From Gordonia shandongensis DSM 45094 (GTDB lineage: Bacteria; Actinomycetota; Actinomycetes; Mycobacteriales; Mycobacteriaceae), in assembly GCF_000423025.1 (NCBI RefSeq), contig NZ_AUHE01000003.1, forward strand, positions 240,005 to 304,004: DNA of 64,000 nt. Direction: 5' to 3'. The notes under the pieces were generated by a model. It saw nothing but the letters and a program-made list of their open reading frames with translations. It was not told where the DNA came from and made no database searches. Positions 19,297 through 27,969 of this stretch are shown piece by piece (within the stretch, counting starts at the first letter, position 1; each line of letters starts with the position of its first letter). The position numbers and the translations under genes were made by a program.

Positions 19297-21173
19297 TGCT
19301 GGTTCCCTTCCATCGTGCCGTGGATCTCGACCGGGTCGGCCACCGACTCGTCGTCGTCGAACAGCGGCCGGATGTCGCGCGCCGCCATGATCTCGTCGTT
19401 GCCGGTGCCCGCGGCGACCATCGGCCACACCTGGGCGTCCTTGCCGACGATGAAGTCGATGAGGACCGGGCGGTCGTTGATCTCGCGCGCCTTGGCGATG
19501 GTCGGCGCGACGTCCTCCTCCTTCTCGACGCGGAAGGCCACGCAGCCGAGCGCCTCGCCGAGCTTGACGAAGTCCGGGATCATCCGCGAGTGCGTCGAGA
19601 GGTCGGTGTTGGAGTAGCGCTGCTCGTAGAAGAGGGTCTGCCACTGCCGGACCATGCCGAGGTTGCCGTTGTTGATCAGCGCCACCTTGATCGGCAGCCC
19701 CTCGATCGCGCAGGTGGCGAGCTCCTGGTTGGTCATCTGGAAGCATCCGTCACCGTCGACGGCCCACACCTCCGTGTCGGGTGCGGCCGCCTTGGCCCCC
19801 ATCGCGGCGGGGATCGAGTACCCCATCGTCCCCAGACCGCCCGAGTTGAGCCACGTCCGCGGCTTCTCGTAGTCGATGAACTGTGCGGCCCACATCTGGT
19901 GCTGGCCCACACCCGCGACGTACACGGCGTCGGGGCCCGCGGCCCTGCCCAGCTCGGAGATCACGTATTCCGGCGACAGCGAACCGTCGGACTGCGCGTC
20001 GTAGCTCAGCGGGTAGGTGGTGCGCAGATCCTCGAGGTACTCCCACCACTTGGTCATCTCCGGCAGCGATCCGCCGGCGGCCAGATCGGCGCGGACCGCC
20101 TCGATGAGTTCGGTGATGACGGCTTTGGCGTCGCCGACGATCGGCACGTCGACGTCGCGGTTCTTGCCGATCTCCGCGGGGTCGATGTCGGCGTGGATCA
20201 CCTTGGCGCCCGGCGCGAAGGAGTCCAGCTGTCCGGTGACGCGGTCGTCGAAGCGCGCGCCCAGGGTGATCAGCAGGTCACTGCGCTGGAGTGCGCCGAC
20301 GGCGCCGACCGAACCGTGCATGCCCGGCATCCCCATGTGCAGCCGGTGGCTGTCCGGGAACGCGCCGCGGGCCATGAGGGTGGTGACCACCGGGATGCCG
20401 GTGAGCTCGGCGAGCTCGGCGAGCTCGGCGGACGCCTCGGCCTTGATGATGCCGCCGCCGACGTACAGGACCGGCGCGCTGGCCGCCGCGATCATGCGGG
20501 CCGCCTCCCGGATCTGCTTGCCGTGCGGCTTGGTGACGGGTCGGTATCCGGGCAGCTCGAACTGGGGCGGCCACGCGAACGTGGTCTGCGCCTGCAGGAT
20601 GTCCTTGGGGATGTCGACGAGGACGGCGCCCGGACGGCCCGACTCGGCGATGAAGAACGCCTCGGCGATGATCCGCGGGATGTCCGCGGCGGAGCTCACC
20701 AGGAAGTTGTGCTTGGTGATCGGCATGGTGATGCCGGAGATGTCGGCCTCCTGGAAGCCGTCGGTGCCGATGAGCGAGCGACCGACCTGTCCGGTGATCG
20801 CGACCACCGGAACCGAGTCCATCTGCGCGTCGGCCAGCGGGGTCACCAGGTTGGTGGCGCCGGGCCCGGAGGTCGCCATCATCACGCCCGCCCGCCCCTT
20901 CACCTGCGCGTATCCGGTGGCGGCGTGGCCTGCACCCTGCTCGTGACGGACGAGCACGTGGCGGACGCGCTGCGAGTCGAGCAGCGGATCGTAGACCGGG
21001 AGCACAGCTCCGCCGGGAATGCCGAACACGACCTCGACGCCGAGCTCTTCGAGCGACCGGACGACCGACTGGGCGCCGGTGACTCGCTCGGGAGCGACGA
21101 CGGCGTCCGGCGAACGCATTCCCTCCGTGGACGGCGACTGCGGTCGCGGTCCACGCGCTGTTGGATTACTCAC
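19293..21173 (-). CDS. ilvB: Acetolactate synthase large subunit
   Basis: 626 residues from the GTG at 21173 ([11 protein letters not shown]), with AGGAT a few bases upstream. The frame is open further upstream, but those codons cross the attenuator and leader peptide. The first 35 residues are variable, as in mycobacterial IlvB1. ThDP enzyme: [21 protein letters not shown] with the catalytic Glu in [14 protein letters not shown]. The FAD-binding middle domain follows, and [31 protein letters not shown] is the ThDP/Mg motif. Makes acetolactate and acetohydroxybutyrate. First structural gene of ilvBNC, controlled by a leader-peptide attenuator. Confidence 0.97.
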   Translation of the reverse strand: MSNPTARGPRPQSPSTEGMRSPDAVVAPERVTGAQSVVRSLEELGVEVVFGIPGGAVLPVYDPLLDSQRVRHVLVRHEQGAGHAATGYAQVKGRAGVMMATSGPGATNLVTPLADAQMDSVPVVAITGQVGRSLIGTDGFQEADISGITMPITKHNFLVSSAADIPRIIAEAFFIAESGRPGAVLVDIPKDILQAQTTFAWPPQFELPGYRPVTKPHGKQIREAARMIAAASAPVLYVGGGIIKAEASAELAELAELTGIPVVTTLMARGAFPDSHRLHMGMPGMHGSVGAVGALQRSDLLITLGARFDDRVTGQLDSFAPGAKVIHADIDPAEIGKNRDVDVPIVGDAKAVITELIEAVRADLAAGGSLPEMTKWWEYLEDLRTTYPLSYDAQSDGSLSPEYVISELGRAAGPDAVYVAGVGQHQMWAAQFIDYEKPRTWLNSGGLGTMGYSIPAAMGAKAAAPDTEVWAVDGDGCFQMTNQELATCAIEGLPIKVALINNGNLGMVRQWQTLFYEQRYSNTDLSTHSRMIPDFVKLGEALGCVAFRVEKEEDVAPTIAKAREINDRPVLIDFIVGKDAQVWPMVAAGTGNDEIMAARDIRPLFDDDESVADPVEIHGTMEGNQQ

Positions 21174-21262
21174 TGCACGATCCTCATCTGTTTCGTGTTC
21201 TGCTCTTCCACGCTCCCGGCCCGACCCCGTGGCGGTGAGGCCGCGTTCCGGGTTCCGGCAAG

Positions 21263-21295
21263 AAAAAACCCCCGCCAGCGAGGCTGTGCGAGGGG
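21263..21295 (-). terminator. Transcription attenuator of ilvBNC
   Basis: On the minus strand CCCC-T-CGC-A-CAGC / GCTG-GCG-GGGG forms an 11-bp stem with two single-base bulges and a CTC loop, immediately followed by six T residues (A-run at 21263-21268 on the plus strand). It is one of only two hairpins I found in the window with a T-run, and it lies between the leader peptide and ilvB. ACGCGCC at its 5' foot (21294-21300) could pair with GGCGCGT inside the leader ORF (21345-21351). That segment can otherwise fold locally as GGCG/CGCC, offering an antitermination switch; the pairing is weak and inferred. Confidence 0.85.
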
Positions 21296-21334
21296 CGCGT
21301 CGTAAATGGTTCTGAAGGTCTACGAAGTGACCGA

Positions 21335-21382
21335 TCAGGCGTGGACGCGCCGACCGATTACTACGAGAAGCTTCTGAGTCAT
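21335..21382 (-). CDS. ilvB leader peptide (attenuation)
   Basis: A 15-codon ORF with sequence [15 protein letters not shown] and stop TGA, starting about ten bases after a near-consensus promoter and ending 40 bases before the attenuator hairpin. Six of its 15 residues are Leu, Leu, Val, Val, Ile, Val, the very amino acids made by the ilv/leu pathways. In Corynebacterium glutamicum ilvBNC is controlled by an equivalent leader peptide rich in these codons. Ribosome stalling at the LLVVI run under starvation would favour read-through into ilvB. The run uses CTT, CTC, GTA, GTA, ATC; the GTA and CTT codons are rare in this GC-rich genome, which fits a stalling role. Confidence 0.88.
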   Translation of the reverse strand: MTQKLLVVIGRRVHA

Positions 21383-21391
21383 CACCTGCAC

Positions 21392-21421
21392 AAAGTAAGG
21401 CAGTTCGACCGCGGGAGTCAA
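21392..21421 (-). promoter_or_regulatory. Promoter of ilvBNC
   Basis: TTGACT (21416-21421) and TACTTT (21392-21397) are separated by 18 bases on the minus strand, a near-consensus SigA promoter. Predicted transcription start is a few bases before the leader ATG at 21382. Confidence 0.8.
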
Positions 21422-21463
21422 ATCGGCGGTCTGTCGGTCTCTCGCGCCGTCGCCGACCGCGCC

Positions 21464-21510
21464 GATCGTGTGACGAGGCCAGATCGTGCGACGGCAGATC
21501 GTGCGACAAT
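21464..21510 (+). promoter_or_regulatory. Triple direct repeat and -10 element upstream of the PH-domain gene
   Basis: GATCGTGYGAC occurs at 21464-21474, 21482-21492 and 21497-21507. The last copy runs into GACAAT (21505-21510), a likely -10 that ends seven bases before the ATG at 21518. Spacing of 18 and 15 bases could suit cooperative protein binding, or the array may reflect local duplication. Confidence 0.45.
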
Positions 21511-21517
21511 GGCGGAT

Positions 21518-21925
21518 ATGAGTGCAACGACGACCGACTTCAAGATCTCGCCGCTGGCCTACCTCGTGGTGCCGCTCGTGCTGTTGCTCAGTTTCATGAT
21601 GATGGGCGTGTCGGTGGCCGGTTTCGGCTGGACGCTGATCTTCCCGATCGCCCTGGCCTGGTGGATCCACCACCTGCGCACCGAGGTCGACGCCCAGGGG
21701 ATGACGGCCGTCGGCACGTTCTCCACCACTCGCGTCCCGTGGGGCGACGTCGACGGGCTGCGCTTCCCCCGGTGGAGCGCTGCTCGCGCCGTCCTCACCG
21801 ACGGCACCGAGGTGCCGCTGCCGTCGGTCGGTTTCGGTGACCTCCCGGTGCTCGCCGAGATCAGCGGGGGCCGCGTCCCCGACCCGTTCGCCGCCGAACG
21901 CGAGACGCGGTTGGCGGCGGGCTGA
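21518..21925 (+). CDS. Small membrane protein with bacterial PH domain (Cfp6/Rv3004-like)
   Basis: 135 residues from the ATG at 21518. An upstream ATG at 21509 overlaps the -10 element. Two adjacent hydrophobic segments (about residues 11-31 and 34-50, [21 protein letters not shown] and [15 protein letters not shown]) are followed by a compact soluble domain. That domain contains [33 protein letters not shown], the pattern of bPH-type domains with a W-D turn. Divergent from ilvB exactly as Rv3004 is from ilvB1. Function unknown; the M. tuberculosis homologue was first described as a culture filtrate antigen. Confidence 0.8.
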   Translation: MSATTTDFKISPLAYLVVPLVLLLSFMMMGVSVAGFGWTLIFPIALAWWIHHLRTEVDAQGMTAVGTFSTTRVPWGDVDGLRFPRWSAARAVLTDGTEVPLPSVGFGDLPVLAEISGGRVPDPFAAERETRLAAG

Positions 21926-21933
21926 CACCGCCT

Positions 21934-21972
21934 CCCCCCGTCACGTCCCCCCGTCACGTCCCCCCGTCACGT
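21934..21972. repeat. Three tandem 13-bp repeats before mgtE
   Basis: CCCCCCGTCACGT is repeated three times exactly (21934-21946, 21947-21959, 21960-21972) in the gap between the PH-domain gene and mgtE. The rest of the 128-base gap is a C-rich low-complexity stretch with no fold resembling a magnesium riboswitch. Confidence 0.9.
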
Positions 21973-22053
21973 CCCCGACCGCCCCCACCGCCCGGACGGC
22001 CCGCACGGTCCCCCGACCGCCGACGCCGCCGGAGAGAATCAGCCGAGGACCCC

Positions 22054-23391
22054 ATGCAGACCCTCAACGCCAAGGACCTCCAGAACGCGATCGCCGACGG
22101 GCGGCTCTCGTTCGTGGGCCGCGAGCTCCCCGAGCTGGCGCCCCAGGACACCGCCGCGCTTCTGGACGCGATGGATCGCAGCGACCGGACGATCGCCTTC
22201 CGGCTGCTCCCCAAGGACTACGCGGTCCAGGTCTTCGACGATCTCACCCCGACCGCGCAGGCGACGCTGATCCGGTCACTGGGCACGGTCGAGGTCGCCG
22301 ACGCCTTCGACAACCTCGATCCCGACGACCGGGCCGAGCTGCTCGACGAGCTGCCGGCGAACGTCGCCAAGGCGCTCATCCGGAGCCTGTCCCCCAGCGA
22401 GCGGGAGACGACGGCCGTGGTCCTCGGGTTCGCGCGCGGTTCCGTGGGTCGTCGCATGAGCCCGGAGTTCGTCCACGTGTTCCCCGACGACACCTGCGGC
22501 GAGGCCGTCGATCGCATCAAGGCCCGGGGCCGGGACGCCGAGACCATCTACACCGTTCCGGTGGTCGACCATCACCGCCGCCTGGTCGGTGTGGTGAGCC
22601 TGCGCGAACTGCTGCTCTCGGACTCCGACGTCGCCGTCGACGAGCACATGAACCCCCCGATCTACGCGCACGTCGACGAGGACGCCGAGTCGGCCGCGCA
22701 GCGATGCATCGACCGCGCGATCTTCGCGATGCCCGTCGTCGACGGCGAGGACCGTCTCCTGGGCGTGTTGACCCTCGACGACGCCGCCGAGGTGGTCGAG
22801 GCCGCCCGTGACGAGGACGAGGCGCGTGCCGGTGCCCGCGAGGTCCTGAAGACGCCGTATCTGCAGTCGTCGATCCTCGCGATCACCCGCGCCCGCGTGG
22901 TCTGGCTGTTCGTCCTGGCGGTCTCGGCGATCCTGACCGTCAACGTGTTGGAGATCTTCGAGGGCACCCTGGAGCAGCGGGTGGCCCTGGCCCTCTTCAT
23001 CCCCCTGCTCACCGGCATCGGCGGCAACACGGGATCGCAGGCCGCCACCACGGTCACGCGCGCGCTGGCGACCGACGAGGTGACCTCCGGCGACGCCGGC
23101 CGCGTCGCCGGCAAGGAGATCCGGGTCGGCCTCACGATGGGTGCCGCCCTGGGCGCGGTGGGCTTCGTCGTCGCCTCGGCCGTCTACGGTCTGGACATCG
23201 GCACCGTGATCGGGCTGACCATCGTGTCGGTGTGCACCATGGCGGCGACGGTCGGCGGGCTGATGCCGCTCGTGGCGAAGACCGTGCGCGTCGACCCCGC
23301 GGTCTTCTCCACGCCCTTCATCTCGACCTTCTGCGATGCGACGGGCCTGATCATCTACTTCACCATCGCCAAGTCGGTCCTCGGAATCTGA
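22054..23391 (+). CDS. mgtE: MgtE-family magnesium transporter
   Basis: 445 residues, the normal MgtE length. Order of domains: MgtE_N superhelical domain (about 20-120, with AFRLLPKDYAVQVFDDL and LDPDDRAELLDELP), two CBS motifs (about 125-245, TVPVVDHHRRLVGVVSLRELL and AMPVVDGEDRLLGVLTLDD), then a five-helix pore domain. The pore domain contains FIPLLTGIGGNTGSQAATTVTRALA, the conserved selectivity region, and ends in FISTFCDATGLIIYFTIAK. The cytosolic domains act as a Mg sensor gate in homologues. GAGGACC precedes the ATG. Stands alone between the PH protein and ilvD. Confidence 0.94.
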   Translation: MQTLNAKDLQNAIADGRLSFVGRELPELAPQDTAALLDAMDRSDRTIAFRLLPKDYAVQVFDDLTPTAQATLIRSLGTVEVADAFDNLDPDDRAELLDELPANVAKALIRSLSPSERETTAVVLGFARGSVGRRMSPEFVHVFPDDTCGEAVDRIKARGRDAETIYTVPVVDHHRRLVGVVSLRELLLSDSDVAVDEHMNPPIYAHVDEDAESAAQRCIDRAIFAMPVVDGEDRLLGVLTLDDAAEVVEAARDEDEARAGAREVLKTPYLQSSILAITRARVVWLFVLAVSAILTVNVLEIFEGTLEQRVALALFIPLLTGIGGNTGSQAATTVTRALATDEVTSGDAGRVAGKEIRVGLTMGAALGAVGFVVASAVYGLDIGTVIGLTIVSVCTMAATVGGLMPLVAKTVRVDPAVFSTPFISTFCDATGLIIYFTIAKSVLGI

Positions 23392-23487
23392 CCGGATTCG
23401 CGCTCGGCGTAGAGTGGTGAACCGGTCCGACGGCCGACGGCCGAACCGGACCGCAGTTCCGATTTCTCTTTCTGAGCGAGGACCCTG

Positions 23488-25332
23488 ATGCCAGCCCTGC
23501 GATCTCGCACCACCACCGTCGGCCGCGAGGCGTCCGGCGCCCGCGCCCTCTGGCGCGCCACGGGTATGACCGATGACGATTTCGGCAAGCCGATCGTCGC
23601 GATCGCGAACTCGTACACCCAGTTCGTGCCGGGCCACGTGCACCTGAAGGATGTCGGCGAGATCGTCGCCGACGCCGTCCGCGAGGCCGGCGGCGTCGCC
23701 AAGGAGTTCCACACCATCGCCGTCGACGACGGGATCGCCATGGGGCACGGCGGCATGCTGTACTCGCTGCCCAGCCGTGAGATCATCGCCGACTCCGTCG
23801 AGTACATGGTCAACGCGCACACCGCGGACGCCCTCGTCTGCATCTCCAACTGCGACAAGATCACTCCGGGCATGCTCAACGCCGCGATGCGCCTGAACGT
23901 CCCGACGGTCTTCGTCTCGGGCGGTCCGATGGAGGCGGGCAAGGCCGTCGTCGTCGACGGGGTGGCCCAGGCCCCCACCGATCTCATCACCGCGATCTCC
24001 GCGTCGGCCAACGACGCCGTCGACGACGAGGGGCTGGCCGCCGTCGAGGCCAGCGCCTGCCCCACCTGCGGCTCCTGCTCCGGCATGTTCACCGCGAATT
24101 CGATGAACTGCCTCACCGAGGCGCTCGGGCTGGCGCTGCCCGGCAACGGTTCGACGCTCGCCACCCACTCCGCGCGGCGGGCGCTGTTCGAGCGGGCCGG
24201 CCGCACGGTGGTCGAGGCGGCCACTCGCTGGTACCGGGACGACGACGCCTCCGTGCTCCCGCGCAGCGTCGCGACGTCGACGGCGTTCCGCAATGCGATG
24301 GCCCTCGACGTCGCGATGGGCGGCTCGACGAACACGGTCCTGCACATCCTCGCCGCCGCGCAGGAGGGCGAGGTCGCCGACTTCGACCTCTCGGCGATCG
24401 ACGAGATCAGCCGGAACGTGCCGTGCCTGTCGAAGGTGTCACCGAACTCCGACTACCACATGGAGGACGTGCATCGCGCCGGCGGGATCCCCGCCATCCT
24501 CGGCGAACTGCGCCGCGCCGGACTGATCGACGACACCGCGTCGACCGTTCATTCACCGACGCTCGCGCAGTTCCTCGACGACTGGGACATCCGCGGCGGA
24601 ACCGCCACCGACGAGGCCGTCGAACTGTTCCACGCGGCACCCGGCGGCGTGCGGACCACCGAGCCCTTCTCCACGTCCAACCGTTGGAGTTCGTTGGACG
24701 TCGACGCCGCCGAGGGGTGCATCCGCGACTATGCGCACCGCTACACCGATGAGGGCGGGCTGTGCGTCCTCACCGGCAACATCGCACCCAACGGCTCGGT
24801 CCTCAAGACCGCGGGCATCGACGAGGAGCTGTGGCATTTCCAGGGGCCGGCTCGCGTGGTCGAGAGCCAGGAGGCCGCCGTCCACGCCATCCTCTCCAAG
24901 GAGTTGCAGGCCGGTGAGGTGCTCGTGGTGCGCTACGAGGGGCCCGCGGGCGGCCCGGGCATGCAGGAGATGCTGCACCCGACCGCGTTCATGAAGGGCA
25001 CCGGCATGGGTCGCAAGTGCGCGCTCATCACCGACGGCCGCTTCTCCGGCGGTTCGTCGGGCCTGTCGATCGGCCACATCGCGCCCGAGGCCGCGGCCGG
25101 CGGCGCCATCGGTCTCATCGAGGACGGCGACGAGATCTACATCGACGTGAAGGAGCGGGCGCTGAAGGTGCTCGTCGACGACGAGACGCTCGCGGAGCGC
25201 CGCGCGAAGATGGCGGCCTCCGAGCATCCGTGGGCGCCGCGGAACCGCGAGCGCACGGTCACCACCGCGCTGCGCGCCTACGCCGCGTTGGCCACATCCG
25301 CCGATCGCGGAGCGGTCCGCTCGGTGGACTGA
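23488..25332 (+). CDS. ilvD: Dihydroxy-acid dehydratase
   Basis: 614 residues. Third step of valine and isoleucine synthesis: iron-sulfur dependent dehydration of dihydroxy acids. Cluster cysteines are in [13 protein letters not shown] and [40 protein letters not shown] and [23 protein letters not shown] are family signatures. GAGGACCCTG precedes the ATG. It lies 2.3 kb from ilvBNC on the opposite strand; in M. tuberculosis ilvD is elsewhere as I recall, so its presence here groups the pathway more tightly. Convergent with the DoxX gene, 15 bases between stops. Confidence 0.97.
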   Translation: MPALRSRTTTVGREASGARALWRATGMTDDDFGKPIVAIANSYTQFVPGHVHLKDVGEIVADAVREAGGVAKEFHTIAVDDGIAMGHGGMLYSLPSREIIADSVEYMVNAHTADALVCISNCDKITPGMLNAAMRLNVPTVFVSGGPMEAGKAVVVDGVAQAPTDLITAISASANDAVDDEGLAAVEASACPTCGSCSGMFTANSMNCLTEALGLALPGNGSTLATHSARRALFERAGRTVVEAATRWYRDDDASVLPRSVATSTAFRNAMALDVAMGGSTNTVLHILAAAQEGEVADFDLSAIDEISRNVPCLSKVSPNSDYHMEDVHRAGGIPAILGELRRAGLIDDTASTVHSPTLAQFLDDWDIRGGTATDEAVELFHAAPGGVRTTEPFSTSNRWSSLDVDAAEGCIRDYAHRYTDEGGLCVLTGNIAPNGSVLKTAGIDEELWHFQGPARVVESQEAAVHAILSKELQAGEVLVVRYEGPAGGPGMQEMLHPTAFMKGTGMGRKCALITDGRFSGGSSGLSIGHIAPEAAAGGAIGLIEDGDEIYIDVKERALKVLVDDETLAERRAKMAASEHPWAPRNRERTVTTALRAYAALATSADRGAVRSVD

Positions 25333-25347
25333 CCTCGTCGCACTCGA

Positions 25348-26718
25348 TCAGCGGTGGGCGCTGCTCCACGATTCGAGCGGGTTGGCGCCGTTGAACACGA
25401 TCCACGTGGCGATCGCGGCGGCGATCGCGATGACGACCCACGCCGCCGACCCCCACGACGGACGCCGTGACCAGCCCCAGAGTCGGTCGACGGAGTAGGT
25501 TCCGGGCCCGGTGAGGATCAGCGCCGCGGCCGCGGCCGCGAGCAGCAGTTCCAGTTCGATGCCCGAGTTGTCGCCCTGGGACGCGAAGAACCACAGTCCG
25601 CCGGAGATCGTCACCTTGTAGGTCAACGCGACCGCGATGGTGCCGAGGACGGCCGATCCCGCCAACGGGGTCAGCAGGCCGAGGATCAGCAGCACCCCGC
25701 CCGCCGTCTCACTGACGGCGCCGACGATCGCGAGCGCCGTGGTGGCGTCGGGGGTGAAACCGAGACCCGGGTCGGCCGAGTTCTTCAGCATGTCGGCGAA
25801 TCCGTCGAGCCCCGGACCGTTCATCCATCCGGTCAGCTTCTGCAGTCCGTGCAGTGTGAACGTGAGACCCACCACGACCCGCAGGATCAGCAGGCCGAGG
25901 TCGATGGTTCCGCGCCGCGCGTGCGCGGGCGCGACCGGTGCGGGCTCCGGGTCGTAGCCCGCGTCGCCGTCGAGCCCGCCGTCGTATCCGGTGCCGTCGT
26001 ATCCGGTGCCGTCGAATCCGGTGCCGTCATCGAGCAGCGGCGTGGTGGGCGACGGCTCGATGTACGGCAGCGGCGGCTCGGTGAGGTGTTCGGCGTACCG
26101 CCGACCCGATCGTTCGGAGACCGACTCGTCGGTGTCGATGAACGGCTCGGTGTGCACGGGGTCGTCGGAGGAGCTCATCCGGACGGCGTTGCGCGGTTCG
26201 GCGTCGGCACCGCTGATGATGACGGCGGTCTTCGCCTCGTCCTCGTCGGCGGTCCCGTCGAGATCGGCGGCGAGATCGCCCGCATCGCCGTGATCGTCGG
26301 CGTCGGGAATCTCCACGTCCTCCTCCACCGGTGCGGCGGCGGCCTTGCGCCCCCGCTTGACCGGCTCGATGCGCTGGGGTGCGGCCTTCCCCGAGACGGG
26401 ATCGCGCCGGCGCTGCGGCCGGGCCTCGATCGCCTCGGTGGGCTCCCCGCCGTCACCGGCGGCGGCCGTGTCCCCACCGGCCTGCTTCCCGCCGACGGGC
26501 TCCCCACCGGCCTCATCGCCGTCGCGGGCCGCCTTCTCGGCCATCGCACCGGTCACCTCCGGTGCGGGTCGCCGCCCGTGGCGGTCGAAGAAATCGTCGT
26601 TGTCCGGTCGCGGCCTACGCACCGAGCGCCGCGCGATCGACTCGGTCGGCCGGTCGTCGTAGGGGCTGCCCACGGGCGCGTCGCCGGGGTCGGCGGGCGT
26701 GTCTTTCGCATTGCTCAC
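25348..26718 (-). CDS. DoxX-family membrane protein with long disordered N-terminus (Rv3005c-like)
   Basis: 456 residues from the GTG at 26718 (VSNAKDTPADPGDAP), chosen because TACAGT lies eight bases upstream. Residues 1-285 are a low-complexity, acidic and proline-rich cytoplasmic region. It includes three tandem pentads (GTG-F/Y-D) encoded by 15-base repeats at 25981-26025. Residues about 290-430 form the four-helix DoxX domain (LRVVVGLTFTLHGLQKLTGW ... SETAGGVLLILGLLTPLAG), followed by one more C-terminal helix. In M. tuberculosis the homologue works with SodA and a thiosulfate sulfurtransferase in a membrane oxidoreductase complex. The extended N-terminus is longer than in that homologue. 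Divergent from lppZ. Confidence 0.82.
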   Translation of the reverse strand: MSNAKDTPADPGDAPVGSPYDDRPTESIARRSVRRPRPDNDDFFDRHGRRPAPEVTGAMAEKAARDGDEAGGEPVGGKQAGGDTAAAGDGGEPTEAIEARPQRRRDPVSGKAAPQRIEPVKRGRKAAAAPVEEDVEIPDADDHGDAGDLAADLDGTADEDEAKTAVIISGADAEPRNAVRMSSSDDPVHTEPFIDTDESVSERSGRRYAEHLTEPPLPYIEPSPTTPLLDDGTGFDGTGYDGTGYDGGLDGDAGYDPEPAPVAPAHARRGTIDLGLLILRVVVGLTFTLHGLQKLTGWMNGPGLDGFADMLKNSADPGLGFTPDATTALAIVGAVSETAGGVLLILGLLTPLAGSAVLGTIAVALTYKVTISGGLWFFASQGDNSGIELELLLAAAAAALILTGPGTYSVDRLWGWSRRPSWGSAAWVVIAIAAAIATWIVFNGANPLESWSSAHR

Positions 26719-26726
26719 AGTTATCG

Positions 26727-26732
26727 ACTGTA
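26727..26732 (-). promoter_or_regulatory. -10 element for the DoxX gene
   Basis: TACAGT on the minus strand ends eight bases before the GTG at 26718, predicting an essentially leaderless transcript. Confidence 0.4.
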
Positions 26733-26826
26733 TGACCACGGGCCCGTGCATTGGCTGAGCGCCACTAGACGATTTGATAACGATCGTCGCATTCGGGCCG
26801 TGCCGCGGCTCATCTACATTGGAGGA

Positions 26827-27966
26827 ATGACGCCGCTCCACCGGAACGCCCGCCGCGCCGTGCTCGCCGTGACGTCCACGATCGCCGCGGCCGCACTCGT
26901 GACGTCCTGCGCCAGCTTCAGCGACCAGGACGCCGCACAGCAGCAGGGCGATTTCAGTCCGCTTCCGTCGGTCGTGGAGCAGCCGAAGGCGCCGCCTCCC
27001 CCCACCACCGACGAGGTGGATCCGCCGGAGGGACCGTGTGTCGACCCGAATCCCGCGGTCATCGCCACCTGCCTGGAGACCACGTCGGGGGTCCGTCCCG
27101 CCGACCCGACCGGGAAGACCACCTACGTCGCCGAGCGGACGACCGGCAAGATCTTCATCTCCAAACGCTACGGACCGCAGCGTGAGATCGCCTCGGCCCG
27201 CGTCGACGGCTCGGGTGACGGCGGACTCGTCGACTTCGTCCTGTCCCCCGCATACCAGTCCGACCAGATGATCTACGCGCTGATCACCACCGGATCGGAC
27301 AACCGGGTGGTCCGGATCGCGCCGACCGGATCCGCACAGCCGGTCCTGACCGGCATCCCGAAGGGGCCGCGGGGCAACATGGGATCGATCTCGCTCGCCT
27401 CGCCCACCGAGCTGATCGTCGCGACCGGCGACGCCGGCGACCGGGCGGCCGCCAAGGACCCGTCGTCCCTCGCGGGAAAGATCCTGAGCATCGACCTCAA
27501 CCGGCCGAACGCCAAACCCGACGTCCGCGCCAGCGGTCTGGGTTCGAACGTCGCGCTGTGCCCGTCGGGCGGCGCCGACGGACAGCTCTTCGTCGCCGAC
27601 AGCGGCGCCGACGGCGACCGGCTGTCGGTCGTCGGCTCGCACGGACTGCGGAAGCTGTGGAGCTGGGCCGACCGGCCGGGCATCGGCGGATGCGCCGCCA
27701 GCGATTCGACGATCGCCGTCTCGATTCCGCGCGCCCAGCGTCTCGACGTGTTCTCCACCCCCAAGTCGGGGAGCCCGTCCATCGGCGAGCCGAGCGAGTC
27801 CGACCTGAGCAAGACGTTCGGCGCGGTCGGCCGGATGGTCACCTACGGCGGCGGCCCCCTCCAACTCGCGACCATCAACACCTCGACTCCCGGCGCCAAG
27901 CCGCAGTCGTTCGACGACCGCGTGGCCATGTACCTGCCCGAGAGCGCCACCGAGGACCGGATGTGA
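26827..27966 (+). CDS. lppZ: Lipoprotein with PQQ/sorbosone-dehydrogenase-like beta-propeller (LppZ-like)
   Basis: 379 residues from the ATG at 26827, with GGAGGA directly upstream. A lipoprotein signal peptide ends in the lipobox VTSC near residue 28, and a proline-rich linker follows. The remainder is a propeller of the glucose/sorbosone dehydrogenase type (GGLVDFVLSPAYQSDQMIYALITTGSDNRVVRI, ELIVATGDAGDRAAAKD, SLAGKILSIDLN), ending near VGRMVTYGGGPLQLATI. PQQ dependence and enzymatic activity are not shown by the sequence. Placed as Rv3006 in M. tuberculosis, three bases before the convergent gatB stop. Confidence 0.85.
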   Translation: MTPLHRNARRAVLAVTSTIAAAALVTSCASFSDQDAAQQQGDFSPLPSVVEQPKAPPPPTTDEVDPPEGPCVDPNPAVIATCLETTSGVRPADPTGKTTYVAERTTGKIFISKRYGPQREIASARVDGSGDGGLVDFVLSPAYQSDQMIYALITTGSDNRVVRIAPTGSAQPVLTGIPKGPRGNMGSISLASPTELIVATGDAGDRAAAKDPSSLAGKILSIDLNRPNAKPDVRASGLGSNVALCPSGGADGQLFVADSGADGDRLSVVGSHGLRKLWSWADRPGIGGCAASDSTIAVSIPRAQRLDVFSTPKSGSPSIGEPSESDLSKTFGAVGRMVTYGGGPLQLATINTSTPGAKPQSFDDRVAMYLPESATEDRM

Positions 27967-27969
27967 CGT

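Noticed and set aside
19320..21305. A 661-codon open frame antisense to ilvB
   Set aside because: Mirrors the ilvB frame, has no recognisable motif and crosses the attenuator and leader peptide region.
21174..21527. Extended N-terminus for IlvB from 21527
   Set aside because: The added 118 codons run across the promoter, leader and terminator and do not resemble acetolactate synthase.
21926..22053. Magnesium riboswitch before mgtE
   Set aside because: The gap is only 128 bases of C-rich repeats with no conserved M-box elements visible.
22276..24345. A 689-codon open frame antisense to mgtE and ilvD
   Set aside because: Shadow of the GC-rich coding strand; spans two real genes with strong family motifs.
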